Assembly: GCA_021234155.1 (NCBI GenBank)
Contig: JAJEKV010000008.1
Span: 17,026,006-17,090,005, forward strand
Direction: 5' to 3'
DNA from: Isoetes taiwanensis
Taxonomy: Eukaryota > Streptophyta > Lycopodiopsida > Isoetales > Isoetaceae
DNA: 64,000 nt
Positions 13,306 to 25,976 of this stretch are shown here, in pieces. The notes below the pieces were generated by a model that was not told the origin of the DNA, did not search any database, and saw only the letters and a program-made list of their open reading frames with translations. The first letter of the stretch is position 1, and each line of letters begins with the position of its first letter. The translations under genes were made by a program, and so were the position numbers.

Positions 13306-13609
13306 AAGTGCCTTAAGTATTTAGTTACTGCCTTTTCCAATGTTCATCAGCAATTGCTCTGTGATTCACTAAAAACAAATGTTAAAACTCATTCCTTTTG
13401 GGAAGAAATAAGCTGGCTATTGTGGTCTCTATTTGTCCTGTGACAACTATGGAACTACTGCAATCACTCAGTTAGATCCATAATTGCAACCTTAACGAAA
13501 GTGCCAATGAGGAAATGTCATGATAAATCTTAGTTTTTTGATTTGTAAAAAGCTGCTGCTGCTGTAGATTTCTTGAACGGTATGGATGTCAGTCAGATTT
13601 CTAGAAACG

Positions 13610-14100
13610 TGGCTATGACTCCCAAATTGAAGCTCTGTTTTATGCACAAGAACATCCGTTGGAAAGGTCACTGGAAGGTCCACAATTGACGCTAGGCGTC
13701 CATTTTCCAAATTCCTAGCAGAAATGGGCCAAAACAGTGCCAAATCAGGCAATGTCTTTGCTGCCAAAGTTTTACAGTCGGGTAGAAATATGGCCATAAC
13801 TCCAAAATGAAAGCTCTATTTTCTGCACAGGAACATCCGGTGGAAAGGTCACTGGAAGTTCCACAATTGATGCTAGGCATCCATTTTCCAAATTCTTAAC
13901 ATAAATGGGCTAAAATAGTGCCAAATGATCTAATGTCTTTGCTTGCCACAGTTTTACAGTTGAGTTATGGCCATAACTCCTAAATAAAAGCTCTATTGTC
14001 TGTGCAAGAACATGTATTGGAAGATCATTGGTCAGTCCACAAATGTTGCTTGGCATACATTTTTCAAATGCTTAGCATGAATGAGTCAAACCACACCAGG
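13610..14100. repeat. Three-unit tandem array, ~180 bp per unit
   Basis: Units start at 13610, 13791 and 13968 with TGGCTATGACTCC, TGGCCATAACTCC and TGGCCATAACTCC. Each continues through AAGCTCT, CAAGAACAT-like, GTCCACAA, CATTTTTC-like and (units 1 and 2) GTCTTTGC and GTTTTACAGT phrases. Unit 3 is truncated and most diverged. Arrays of this style occur in some plant LTRs and in satellites; here no LTR boundary is visible. Confidence 0.85.
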
Positions 14101-17100
14101 TATGCACTCTTGAGCTTGGTTTTTACAATTTGCAACAAATTTTGTTCACGGCCCGGTTGAATGCTTTGCTTTCTAGATATCATAACATCATCTTAAAATA
14201 ACCGCATTACACCAAGCACATGCTCTTCTCAAGGAACATGGCAAACAAATATGTCCCCGAGAATATGGCTTGTTGGGCCTTCAAGAGTCTGTTATAACTA
14301 GCTCGGTGTATATTTCATCGTGCCTATGTTGCAAACAACGGCATCTCGCCATTTCTTCATAGTTTTGAGATTTTATTTATACGATTGGATCATTATCATT
14401 TTGCTTAGTTATTACGTTCTATGGTATTCATCAAATCCGACCTTTAGTTTCTTTAGTTTATGATCTTGCTCGGATTTTAAATGACTCCATTTATGCGTAA
14501 CCTTGATTTTTTATGCGATTGGAAGGCAAATTCGATTTACATCAAGGTGCACTTGGTAAGAAAGCTTGCTTTTGATCTAACATGTGTGTAACTTGAAAGT
14601 TGTTAAATTGGCCATTTCGGACTTGCTTTATGCTTTCATAAGCATCGCCGAGCTATCACTAAAGCTATGAAGATTGCGATCGACATCCACGTCGATTTTC
14701 TTCTCTTGATGCTTCCGTGATGGGAAGGGAGTAAGTTGGCCCTACATATTTACATAAAAGTCTCAAACATAGTTTTGTCAATGGATTATGTCCGAAACTT
14801 CCCTATATTTTGCCATATAATGCAGTCGGGGCATTATATTAAAGGTATGAACATTATCAAGGGAGCTTTACATTTGTTTTGCTAGGTCCATTTTAAATGC
14901 AACCTAGTGCTTTGTCTTCAAGCCAGTCCTTCCATGTTGGATAAACTAGGGTGGGCGCAACATCCAAAGGTGTTTTTGTTCCAATGGCATAACTAGTTCC
15001 TGTCATTTTCATTTCAAAAACCACCTTTATACTCCAATAACATGTTGTGGATGACACATGCGGGGATTTTCTTTGAGCTATTGTTACATTATAGCAAGAC
15101 ATCACCAACATCTCAAGACATCGACAACATCTCAAGACATCATCCTGTGCATTTTATTTGGACTATTGTAGGATTTGCACGCAATGCGAGATCTGCCAAT
15201 CTATAGGTGAAAGAAAATTAGATTAAGCTATTGATAATGTTCTAGATGAGTATGCACATTCTATATATAATGTGCAATGTGCGTGTATCATTAGAAATGG
15301 GCCCAATCGCTTATTGTTTATCATTGTTGTTGTTCCCACTAGAAATGGAGGCAAAGAAAGTTTGGCACTCATGCTTATTTGATGCGCTTGAGTAGATTCT
15401 AAAGTGGGATTTTTTGTCCTCCTAGATAATCAATTGTATTTCCTTAGCACATATATCTCATTAATAAAGGGAGGTACATTTTAAATGCTTATGGTGCTTT
15501 AAATAGCTCTTTTGAATGTGTTTTTCAAACTTATGCTTGCAAGTGCTATGATCTTTGATCAAAGGTTGTATTTGGAGTTGATGTATCTACAAGAGGTTGC
15601 CCGTGAAATTTCAAGCCTAGATGAACTTTTTTAACTGGAGTAGATTATGGATTTGTGGATTTGTAGTGCACATTCACGATGTTTGCTATTTATCTTTTAA
15701 ATGCCATTTTTTGTATGTCTTTCAAATGGTTTTCCCTTTGGAGACAAAGGCGTTTACATGCCCATTTCATAAATGTCTTTGGAGATTGACATGAAAGTGG
15801 TTGTGCATGTTTCTCTTTGGTTCTTATTTTATGTTTTCATTTTGTGCCTTATATATTTTATGAAAGGCATATCAATTTAGTGAGATGATTTATTGATCAT
15901 TGTACATTTAATCTCGATGTTTTTCTAGTCATGTTGTATCTCTTAATCGGAGATATATTGTGCCCGATTCCATGAGGGAGTTGTTGAAGGCGTGCCTTGG
16001 CATTTAAGGCATGAGAATCTTTTTCGGATCGATTGGAGATGATGGCAATCTAGTCATCCGGAGATATATCGTGCCAGTAGCACCTTGGCATTTAAGGCAT
16101 GAAAATCTTTTTCGGATCGTTGGAGATGATGGCGATCCTAGTCATTTGGGAGTTGGGACATGCGATCTTGAAAAAGCCACACAAATCTAAGGTATGATGC
16201 GATGTTACTAGTAATATCCTTTATCCGGGCATGTTTTGGCTTGTGAATCACATTTCTTTTGTCATTAACTGCAGATTACTTGCTTGGATGATTTTGTGCT
16301 TGCAACCGATGGAGCGGGCAAAATAGTTGCCCTATTTTTGACTGCGGCAACTTTCTGACAAGTTGCATTCATTCGTTAACCACAAATGTGAGCAACAATT
16401 CATTCAATGAGGTTTTTAACTATGCGACACAATGCTTTGAACCAATTTACTAGCTCTAAAGGATGACTTCTGCTAACTTAATTTTGACACTCAACTTTAG
16501 ACCTTCTTAAGCATGGTAAAAAGATTTGGCTATTAAATCTTGCAAGGCCATTAGCCCAAGTATAGTCTAATATTATGCCCACCGTTTACTTGGATCTTTG
16601 ACCATATTTATAAACGTGTAAACATTTGCAAGATCTTCACATATCTATTTAATCTCGCTTTAAGTACATTCGTGTTAACTACCCATTACATTTACACACG
16701 TCGACAAAGCCAAAGTCTAATAAATAGATAAACTACCACCGTCTTAATGCAATAATATCCTAAACTCTACACAATCCATTCTATTTAGAGCTAGATTTCA
16801 CATCAGGAGTTAAGAGGCTGCCATTTAACTACCATTATAATTATTGCCAATTCATAGGTTCTCCCCTCACATTATAAAACATTCCTAACAACTCTTTAAT
16901 CCTTTAGAACACTAATAGTTGGCATGATAGACCTTCCGTCGCGTGTCTTTGGTAGCAATGCAAAATTACGGTTCGTACTTGGGCTTTAACTTCACCCGCC
17001 TTGATTTTTATTGCCATAGTGTAATCTTGGGATGCTTGATGTAAAAAGGAAGGGATGCAAGTTAAAGTTTTCCTCGACAATAATCTTTAGCTCTAACACT

Positions 17101-17616
17101 TCAAACTATTCATGCATTCTATTTTTATTCCATTTTGTACATACACTTTCCTCGTATGCTATTTTAGTAGCCTACTTTTTGTAAGGGCATTCAACAAACA
17201 TCCTTGCGTAGAGAATTGTTCTTAGCGAGATTGACTTGAGAGGTTGATCCAACTTGGCTATGGTTGTTGACCAAGAAAGAATTTGACCATCTACATGTTC
17301 AATATATGTTGATTGGTTGGAACTAAGTATCCTTAAAGGTACATACCTATGGTTCCCAAAGGTCCATAATGTCCCTTGATACATGGGTTTTAAGTTAAGG
17401 GGCTTAAAATTTAGTGTCAGAGTAACTATTGACTACTAGCATTTGTTTAGGTTTAAGGGTTTAAGATTTTAGAGGTTCTTGTCGGGGTTTAGTCTTTGGA
17501 GTTTATGTTATTTGGGTTTCACATGGTATAATTTCTCATTCAAAAAAAGCAATGGTGGTTAATAAAGTCTTTGCAACTTTGTTGACTTTTTGCAAAATTC
17601 CTCGTAGTACAACCTC
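14101..17616. other. Long gene-free stretch
   Basis: No domain or RNA gene is recognised. A small ~21-base duplication (AGACATC-nCAACATCTCA) lies at about 15099-15145 and a larger tandem duplication at 15949-16146 is listed separately. The open frame at 14893-15135 (minus) shows no recognisable family. Confidence 0.45.
15949..16146. repeat. Tandem duplication, ~100-bp unit
   Basis: GGAGATATAT-GTGCC begins both copies (15949 and 16058). Each then has CCTTGGCATTTAAGGCATGA, AATCTTTTTCGGATCG and TGGAGATGATGGC. Copy two is about 20 bases shorter near its start. Confidence 0.8.
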
Positions 17617-18010
17617 TTATAGTACAACCCCTCATAGTACAAAAACTTGTATTATATCATTATATTTATAAAATTATTCTATGTGTCCCAGGGAAACGAT
17701 GCACCCATGGTTTATATAATGTGCTAAAAATATGTGACATGCTTCTTTGGTTGGGTTTGATTAGGGGCACTAGTTGTGTGGGCGCAACATGGGCCATTGG
17801 ATTATGGATGGGTCATGCATGGGGGATGCATGGCCATGCATGGGGGCATGCAACACATCCCTGGACCATTGGATCAAAAAGGGGAGGCAAAATCATGGCC
17901 CTTGATTTTTACCAGGAAGGTGCAAGGAAGCTTCCTCCCAAAGTGGATTTTGTGTAACCAATCTCCACCATTAGATCAAAAGGGGAGGAGAAATCCTAGC
18001 CATTCGTTTT
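17617..18010. repeat. Dispersed repeat, copy 2 (GCATGC-rich)
   Basis: This is the second member of the family at 7421-7720. It has CCTCATAGTACAAAAACTTG at its start, then repeated CATGCATGGGGG text and CATCCCTGGACC. The phrase CATTGGATCAAAA-GGGGAGG near 17863 recurs as CATTAGATCAAAAGGGGAGG near 17968, so this copy also contains an internal duplication of its right part. Confidence 0.6.
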
Positions 18011-19615
18011 TTATTAAATTAAAGTTTTTTATATTAAAGGAGGTGAGGTGTCACCCTTATTTAATGAAAAGGTAATGAGGTGGCACCCCATTAATTATGA
18101 AGCATTTATGGAAGCTTCCTTCTTTTGTGTTGCCTTCAAAGCGATTTTATCTTGCGATGAGATCTCGGATCAAAGTGGGATCCACACCATGGATTCCTCT
18201 CATCGAATGCTTTTCAATGAGTAGTGGTTTGGCATCATTCCGTCTTTGGGCATCATCAAGGACTTGTATATATATATTAAGATGTATAAGATGTACATAG
18301 ATATATATATATACATAAAATATATAGTCCAGGAGTATAAGTTTATATCGTTACAAAATCTTGTGGGGTCTTTCTTTGCTCCCAAAGGTTTTGCAACTTA
18401 TCTTGTTGAAATAACACACTCAAGGGATAATTTTTATGCGGTTTTCTTAGTTTTTTTAGTTCAAAAAGTTCTAAAATAGTTCTAGATTCTCGACATTGTA
18501 ATGCAAATGTTAGAGCATAAATTAGTCGAATCCCGTTGTTATTTTTACTTTTTTTTCTCTACACATGCTAACTTCACTTTAGGCGGCTCAAAAGCTGCTA
18601 CTAAAGGCAAAGGACCCCAAAATGTTATGGAGACACATGTGTTCAACGAGAAGGAAACTACGTAGTTTGTCCATAGGGGGTGCGAGGAGTAGCAACCCCT
18701 CAAAAGTTTACCTATTTCTTTGCAAACAGACAAAAAAAAAGCAAGATAGACAAATACTTCTGTGGAGAAATGTGCGATGGCCTTCCCTTTCTAAGATGAT
18801 GGAATTGTCTTTGAAGACTCTCAACATTGACAAGGAGCTTGACTATCTTCTCAACAACACTATATTGTGGATTGGTATTGTGCAAGCCCAAAGACATGAT
18901 GAATACATCTTCGAGAACAACAAAGAAGGCCATGTAATCACAGAGCTTCACTACTTCAACTTCCGTTTCCTCGGTATAAATTTATACGGCATCGTCCGGT
19001 TGGAACTTCAACTAAGCGCATGATTTGCGTGGATGTATTACCATTTGTAACACCATATGATGCAAAAACAATAATTTTTCATTCAAGCAGTTTGTTCAAC
19101 TGTCTCCCAATGTCTTTTAAGGTCAATTAGGATATTTAGCCAAAATGGTTGTGAAATAACAAATTTTTTGTCTTCTATAACAGCCAATATAAACGTTCTA
19201 AGGGATAAGATACAAAAGCGTCTAATTTTTTTCATATGAATTTGCCCCATAATAAATCTTTGGCTTTCGTAGTGGTCCTTTTTCCCTCTAAAATGAGATA
19301 TTTTTCTTTGTTGTTCTTCTCCTTAATGTTAAGTCTTCCTAAAATGTCTGTTTTCATGAGCAGTTTTATAAATCTTTAGACACAAGATAGTAAAAGAGTC
19401 CTTTTTAGGGGTATTTTAGAATTTTATAAAATTTTTGAAGGAATCTTTCAAACGCACTTCTTAAATAAGTGCGTTTCATTTTAAACCTTGTTGTGGCACA
19501 AACTGCGAAAACGAGCTTTTCATCTTGCGTGTGGTTGGCTTCTACTGTCGATCTAGAAGAGAAAGAGGTTGTTTATTTTAAGGGCATGGATACTCTAGAT
19601 GAGATTCTTCTTCGG
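18011..19615. other. No supportable gene; TA-rich microsatellite
   Basis: A TA/TATG-rich microsatellite lies at about 18262-18330. A 133-codon plus-strand frame (18622-19023) has no recognisable domain, no splice support and mixed composition, so it is not called a gene. Confidence 0.4.
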
Positions 19616-21310
19616 TGGGCACAGAATAAGTTGTGCAGGCTCTTACATGCAAGCATAAGTTGTCTAGACTCTTGGATACTATATGAGAGTATGCTTCAAA
19701 GGATAGCGTCATTGGCAGACAATGTCCACATACAAGATGTCTTATTCTTTATGAGGAAAGGCCTCAACATTTCGGACGATGACCTTGTCTTTTTTTTTAT
19801 TTTCTTAGACGAGAAAAAATTGTCATCCTGATCTTGGGAAAGACTACAAGGTGGGTAAAAGTATAAATATTTGTAAACTATGAAATTCTTATAATAGTTT
19901 TAAGTCAATCGCTTATCAAACCATCAGATTTCATTTAGAAATTATCATGATTGCCAGATTTTAAATTTGTTAAATCACTGAAAATTGAAATTTTATATTC
20001 TTAAAATGTCTAATTCTAAATAGATTGAAAAGAAATTTAGTTTGTAAATCAATTTTATTCTTTCTGATGATCCTAGAATATCTTGATTTCCTTCGTGGTG
20101 ATGGAAGAAGTAGATTTGATGACAACTCGCCATTCAGTCAAGCAGCAGAAGATCAGGCCATGCAAAACAACATTGATACTTCAATGGAATCTTTTCTTAT
20201 GAGAACAGGGCACAGAAGATATCAGAAGGAAAGTGAGGATCTATGGGCTGCTATTTTCTGCAGGGAGGTAGTACAGGTTCATTGCTTGTGGACTTTCTTG
20301 TCAAATCACAATTTCATACTCACTGAGAGACAGATGACAAGATATAGAACAATGTACTACAACCATAAGCTCCTTGCTGATCTATATGGATCCTTGCTGA
20401 TTCTTTTGGAGGATAAGGACAAATTTCGCCTTTTCTACAACAATAACTGGTCTCCTGATCATTACATTTTTGGATCCACTGATGCATTCAATGCCTACTT
20501 CAACTCAGTCTTCTTCTCTGATTTCTGAACTCCACATCCTTCCTACTTCCAGAAATATGTTCCTGCTCTTGTTTAGTTTTGATCTTTATTACTTTTTTGG
20601 AAAGATTAACCTGTTGACAGGATTCTACAGTATGGGCAAGTTGATACTTCAAGTGATCTCTTCAACAAAATGGACTACCTCGGAACTCCTTGCACCCATA
20701 AACTCTTAGTCTCTATATATCTACTTATCTATTGCTGATTGTTACTCTCTACATGTTTTAGAGCTCATAATTCCTGTACTATGAAGCTCTATACTAGTTT
20801 TCATACTTTTATTTTTGTATGCCTTTCTAGCAAAAGCATATACTTTGCTATGTACTTGAGATTTTATAATTAATGATAAAACCGTCTCTTACTTTAAAAA
20901 AAAATATTACTTTAATGCATAGCCTTATGCATTCATTTAGCTCGGGGAGTTCCTTGCAAAGACTTCTAGCAAGTCTTTGCACAAAATTACCCATTACTTC
21001 TTCTGCAGCCTGTGGTGTCAATGGCCAAATTGACACGACCTTGAACTTTGACTTTCCACTTGATGTTAATTTTAAATTTGCATCATTTCAATTACACAGA
21101 GTTTATCTTAGATGAGAATTTAATTTTAAATAAATTAAAGTAAATACTGGTTTAGAAAGCAATTTTATACTTTAGTTTCCGTCATACTTTTGATGTAAAG
21201 ATAAATTGAAAAAATTAGTAAAAATATATATAATCTTATCATGGCATCCTTGAAGCATATCTATTAGATTTGAATAAGTCCAAATTTTGTTAAATATATC
21301 ATAAGAGAAG
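19616..21310 (+). repeat. Duplicated block cluster, copy 1
   Basis: Three sub-blocks lie in order: X (19616-19800, starting CAGAATAAGTTGTGCAGGCTC), Y (about 19858-20058, starting GTATAAATATTTGTAAAC) and Z (about 20066-21310). All recur in copy 3. Compared with copies 2 and 3, about 240 bases between X and Y are missing, joined at GTGGGTA-AAAGTATAA. Z contains a 167-codon frame (20025-20528) that is not recognised and is broken in the other copy. The right end of Z carries AAATTTTGTTAAATATATCAT, which matches the terminal repeat of the element at 44329-45185, so the cluster derives from that transposon family or contains parts of it. Confidence 0.7.
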
Positions 21311-21719
21311 AGGCATGTGATGGCTTACAATCCTACACCCAGGTGCACTTGTAAAGGTCTCAGCCATGTATTATAGGTTTTCATGCATGGGAATAGAATA
21401 GAATAGAATAGAATAGTTTTTTTAACGTCCACGAAGACCAATAGGTCATGGGCAACATGATGAGGTGCAAAATGGATTGGGTAATTATATATTGAAGAAA
21501 GATGAGGCATTCAGGTTATCACATTTTTTAATCGATAATTGGGTTTTGAGGCGTGGAAGACCACAATAGGTACCTAATTTCCGTATACTTTCACGCAATA
21601 TTAGGGAATCAAGGAAAGCGGAGCGTGATTTGAGTTTTCTCAATGTTCAAGACTTTGAAGCCTTTAAAAAGATGATCGACATATCTTTACATTATAATTG
21701 TTGTCTCTACATTTCTCTT

Positions 21720-22668
21720 CAGAAAATAGTGGTGGGAAGCTTATAGGCATTGAGTTACAACTTGCAGAAAAAGAGCGTTATTTGGACATCCTTGCATTGA
21801 GGTAAAAAAAAAATTTACTCTTTTTAATTCATTTTTTGAAGATGGCATTGAAAAATTTGGTCATGTTTCATTATGCAGGCTCTTACATGTAAGCATCGTT
21901 GTCTAGACTCTTGATACTATATGAGTATGCTTCAGCGGATAAGCGTCATTGGCGCATAATGTCCACATACAGGGATGTCTTATTCTTTATGAGGAAAGGC
22001 CTCAACATTTCAGGGCGACGACCTTGTCTTTTTTTTTCTTTTCTTAGGCAGATAAAGGTTGCCATCCTGATCTTGGGAAAGACTACAAGGTGGGTACAAA
22101 AAGCTATATCCGCATATATACAAGGTATGCGTTGAGAACAAATATCTTTTTGGTGATGACAGTCGCAACTACTAATTTGAAATTGAATATGTTTATGTTT
22201 TAATAACAACTATTGAATAGTTTATTATTAATGAAATAAAATCTATTGAAAACTAGTCAACAATAAACTCAACTTAAAACTTTTCTCAAAGTATTTTTAA
22301 AAGTATAAATATTTGTAAACTGTGAAATTCTTATAATAGTTTTAAGTCAATCGCTTATCAAACCATCAGATTTCATTTAGAAATTATCATGATTGCCAGA
22401 TTTTAAATTTGTTAAATCACTGACAATTAAAATTTTATATTCTTAAAATGTCTAATTCTAAATAGATTCAAAAGAAATTTAGTTTGGAAATCAATTTTAT
22501 TCTTTGATAACCATTATAGTTTTGATTTAAAAATAAACTTATATAATTAAAATCTATGAATATAATAACAATCAAGAAAATAATACATATATTCTTTAAT
22601 GGCATTCTTGAAGTGTTACTTATCAAATCTGTATAAGTCTTAAGTTTTGTTGAATATGTTATGCTTCC
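21720..22668 (+). repeat. Duplicated block cluster, copy 2 (partial)
   Basis: Block X (from about 21878) and the X-Y linker and Y block (22058-22505) are nearly identical to 23019-23650. Copy 2 then continues into a different end, TGGCATTCTTGAAGTG to AAGTTTTGTTGAATATG (about 22600-22665), which matches the reverse complement of the left end of the 44329 element. Just upstream, 21720-21803 reads as an exon-like segment (IGIELQLAEKERYLDILALR) followed by a GTAAAA donor-like sequence. The encoded family is unknown. Confidence 0.65.
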
Positions 22669-23018
22669 TCCAATTTGGAAGTAGCACCTATCTGCATTTT
22701 GTAATGGGATAACGAGTTCTTCCCTTTGTGGGTTGCAAGTAGGAACTACTCTTGCAATTTTCAAAGTAGCACTAAAAAGATTAATTAACTCGTCATGCAA
22801 ATAGATAGGTCTAGAGATGCTACCCTTAAGAAGCCCATCTTTCTCAAGCGTAGCAAAAAATACAAGCACTCTTAACCTTAATAATTTCTCGTAGCTGAAA
22901 TCCATCAGATCACTTAACCTCTCAATGGCCTCAACATTTAAAGCAGCTTCGCAGCTTCCAAGGGCTATAATTCATTTTTCGAAGATGGCATTGAAAAATT
23001 TAGTCATGTTTCATTGTG
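22669..23018. other. Unique spacer inside the duplicated cluster
   Basis: This stretch separates copies 2 and 3. A minus-strand open frame (22468-22905) covers part of it, but half of that frame is AT-rich repeat sequence and no domain is recognised. I see no gene that can be supported. Confidence 0.4.
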
Positions 23019-25160
23019 CAGGCTCTTACATGCAAGCATAAGTTGTTTAGACTTTTGGATACTATATGAGAGTATGCTTCAAAGGATTATAGCGTCATTG
23101 GCAGACAATATCCACATACAGGATGTCTTATTCTTTATGAGGAAAGGCCTCAACATTTCAGACGATGACCTTGTTTTTTTTTCGCTTTTCTTAGACGAGA
23201 TAAAGATTGCCATCCTGATCTTGGGAAAGACTACAAGGTGGGTACAAAAAGCTATATCTGCATATATACAAGGTATGCATTGAGAACAAATATCTTTTTG
23301 GTGATGACAGTCGCAACTACTAATTTGAAATTGAATATGTTTATGTTTTAATAACAACTATTGAATAGTTTATTATTAATGAAATAAAATCTATTGAAAA
23401 CTAGTCAACAATAAACTCAACTTAAAACTTTTCTCAAAGTATTTTTAAAAGTATAAATATTTGTAAACTGTGAAATTCTTATAATAGTTTTAAGTCAATC
23501 GCTTATCAAACCATCAGATTTCATTTAGAAATTATCATGATTGCCAGATTTTAAATTTGTTAAATCACTGACAATTAAAATTTTATATTCTTAAAATGTC
23601 TAATTCTAAATAGATTCAAAAGAAATTTAGTTTGGAAATCAATTTTATTCTTTCTGATGATCCTAGAATATCTTGATTTCCTTCGTGATGATGGAAGAAG
23701 TAGATTTGATGACAACTCACCATTAGGTCAAGCGACAAAGATCTAGGCCATGCAAAAACAACATTGCTACTTCAATGAATCTTTTCTTATGAGAACGAGG
23801 GGCTATAATTCATTTTTTAGAATGGCATGAAGATATCCGAAGAAAAAGTGAGGATCTATGGGGGATGTCTGCTATTTTCTTGTTTTAAGCGGGGAGGTAG
23901 TATGTGTTCATTGCTTGTGGACTTTCTTGTCAAATCACAATTTCATACTCACAATAAACTCAACTTAAAACTTTCTCAAAGAGATAGATGACAAGATATA
24001 GAATAATGTACTACAACCATAAGCTCCTTGCTGATCTTTATGGATCATCACTTAGGTCATTCTTTTTGGAGGATAAGGACAAATTTATGCCTTTTCTACA
24101 GACAATAACTACCATCTCAAGATCATTACATTTTTGGATCCCATTCTTTTTGATGCATTCAATTTCTACTTCAACTCAGGATCTTCTTCTCGATTCCTTC
24201 GAACTCCACATCCTTCCTACTTCCAGAAATATGTTCCTCCTCTTGTTTAGTTTTGATCTAGATTACTTTTTTGGAAAGATTAACTTGTTGGCAGGATTCT
24301 ACAGTATGGGCAAGTTGATACTTCAAGTGATCTCTTCAACAAAATGGACTACCTCGGAACTCCTTGCACTCATAAACTCTTAGTCTCTATATATCTACTT
24401 ATCTACTGCTGATTGTTACTCTCTACATGTTTCAGAGCTCATAATTCCTATACTATGAAGCTCTATGTTAGTTTTCATACTTTTATTTTGGTATGTTTTT
24501 CTAGCAAAAGCATATACTTTGCTATGTACTTGAGATTTTATAATTAATGATAAAACCGTCTCTTACTTTAAAAAAAAAAATTACTTTAATGCATAGCCTT
24601 ATGCATTCATTTAGCTCGGGGAGTTCCTTGCAAAGACTTCTAGCAAGTCTTTGCACAAAATTACCCATTACTTCTTCTGGTAATAAAAGAAAAAAGTCAG
24701 CCTTCAGAAAAGGCTACATCATAACAGCGTGATGTGCTAGTAGCGCCCTTCTAGGGAGCTCGCCCATGCTACACAAGTCCAGGGGCCTCGCGGCACAAGA
24801 GACATTAAAGTATATTCTATTCTATTCTATTCTATTACCCACTACTTCTTCTGCAGCCTGTGGTGTCAATGGCCAAATTGACACGACCTTGAACTTTGAC
24901 TTTCCACTTGATGTTAATTTTAAATTTGCAGCATTTCAATTACACAGAGTTTATCTTAGATGAGAATTTAATTTTAAATAAGTTAAAATACTAGTTTAGA
25001 AAGCAATTTTATACTTTAGTTTCTGTCATACTTTTGATGTAAAGATAAATTGAAAAAATTATTAAAAATACATATAATCTTATCATGGCATCCTTGAAGC
25101 ATATCTATTAGATTCGAATGTCCAAATTTTGTTAAATATATCATAAGAGAAGAGGCATGC
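23019..25160 (+). repeat. Duplicated block cluster, copy 3
   Basis: Blocks X, linker, Y and Z lie in one orientation. The X-Y part is almost the same as copy 2, about 1.15 kb away. The Z part (about 23656-25160) matches 20066-21310 but has small insertions and deletions that break the copy-1 frame, plus a 157-bp insertion at 24680. The right end again carries the terminal AAATTTTGTTAAATATATCA. The near-identity of linkers and Y blocks suggests recent local duplication. Confidence 0.7.
24680..24836 (+). mobile_element. SINE-like insertion with target-site duplication
   Basis: Relative to the empty paralogous site near 20991-21010, this copy has 157 extra bases flanked by ACCCATTACTTCTTCTG (24663-24679) and ACCCACTACTTCTTCTG (24837-24853), a 17-base direct repeat with one mismatch. 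The insert is GC-richer than its surroundings and ends in a five-fold TATTC-type tail (about 24811-24836). Length, tail and long target duplication fit a SINE or other LINE-mobilised sequence. I cannot see convincing A and B box promoters, so the class is inferred. Confidence 0.6.
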
Positions 25161-25976
25161 GATGGGCGACAATCTACACTAGGTGCACTTGTGGAGAGAA
25201 GAAAGTACTGATTTGGCATAGACACCAGGTGGGTAATGCTCAAGATCAGTCTGTCCGCTGGGGTTATAATCTTGTTTTTGCATTTTATGTTGTTGTAGTT
25301 CTTGATTGGTAAACTTGTCATCCTAGAGAGAGAGAGAAAAAAAAAATAAAATAAAAAAGGTAACCTTTATTTTTTATTGCATTCAGGTTATTGGAGTTCT
25401 ATTTTGTGTGGTTGCGTAGAAGAAGGGATATTGAAGGTTGCCCACTTGAAGATAAATAATATTTCTTTTTCTTTCTATTTTTCATTTTAATTCAAAGTTA
25501 TATTGTTTTAATGTTATGTTTTTTAGTTTGTAGGCTGTTTATATCAGGAATTTTATGGCTTATAGAGTTTGTCATGACGATAATCATGGGAGTTTTTTTA
25601 TATAGTCTTCTTTTTTTTTTAGACTGTCAGAGATGGCACATATGGTTTAAAGTTCTGAACCATCTTTCACCCTTGTACCTGGAGTAGTTTGTGAGATGGG
25701 AAATCCCCGCTGTGGTGGACTATGAATGTCGATATTCTTACGAACATGCTTCTGAGGATGACAAAGAGTGATGAAGGAGAAGGTAGTGCAAATGATAATT
25801 AGATTCTATCAGATGAGGATTTACTATCTCAGGCACTAAAGACCGTTCAACAACTGTAAATAGTTGAGCAAGGAGAAGATTAGATACCAGTATTCCATTG
25901 GTAAAATTAGATCTAATGGAGTGTAATCGGACATTAACGAGGTTTATGTTTCAGATATTTATTTTATTATTTTATT
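25161..25976. other. Spacer upstream of the recombinase remnant
   Basis: Low-complexity purine and T tracts occur (about 25327-25360 and 25609-25621). Around 25729-25905 a plus-strand frame (MNVDILTNMLLRMTKSDEGE) is interrupted by several stops. It could be an N-terminal piece of the recombinase gene that follows, but no core-binding domain can be recognised. Confidence 0.35.

Noticed and set aside
18622-19023. 133-codon frame as a gene
   Set aside because: No recognisable motif, no splice signals, and a gene-free neighbourhood.
20025-20528. 167-codon frame as a gene
   Set aside because: It lies inside a duplicated block. The paralogous copy at 23.7-24.2 kb is frame-broken and no family is recognised, so it is kept as part of the repeat.
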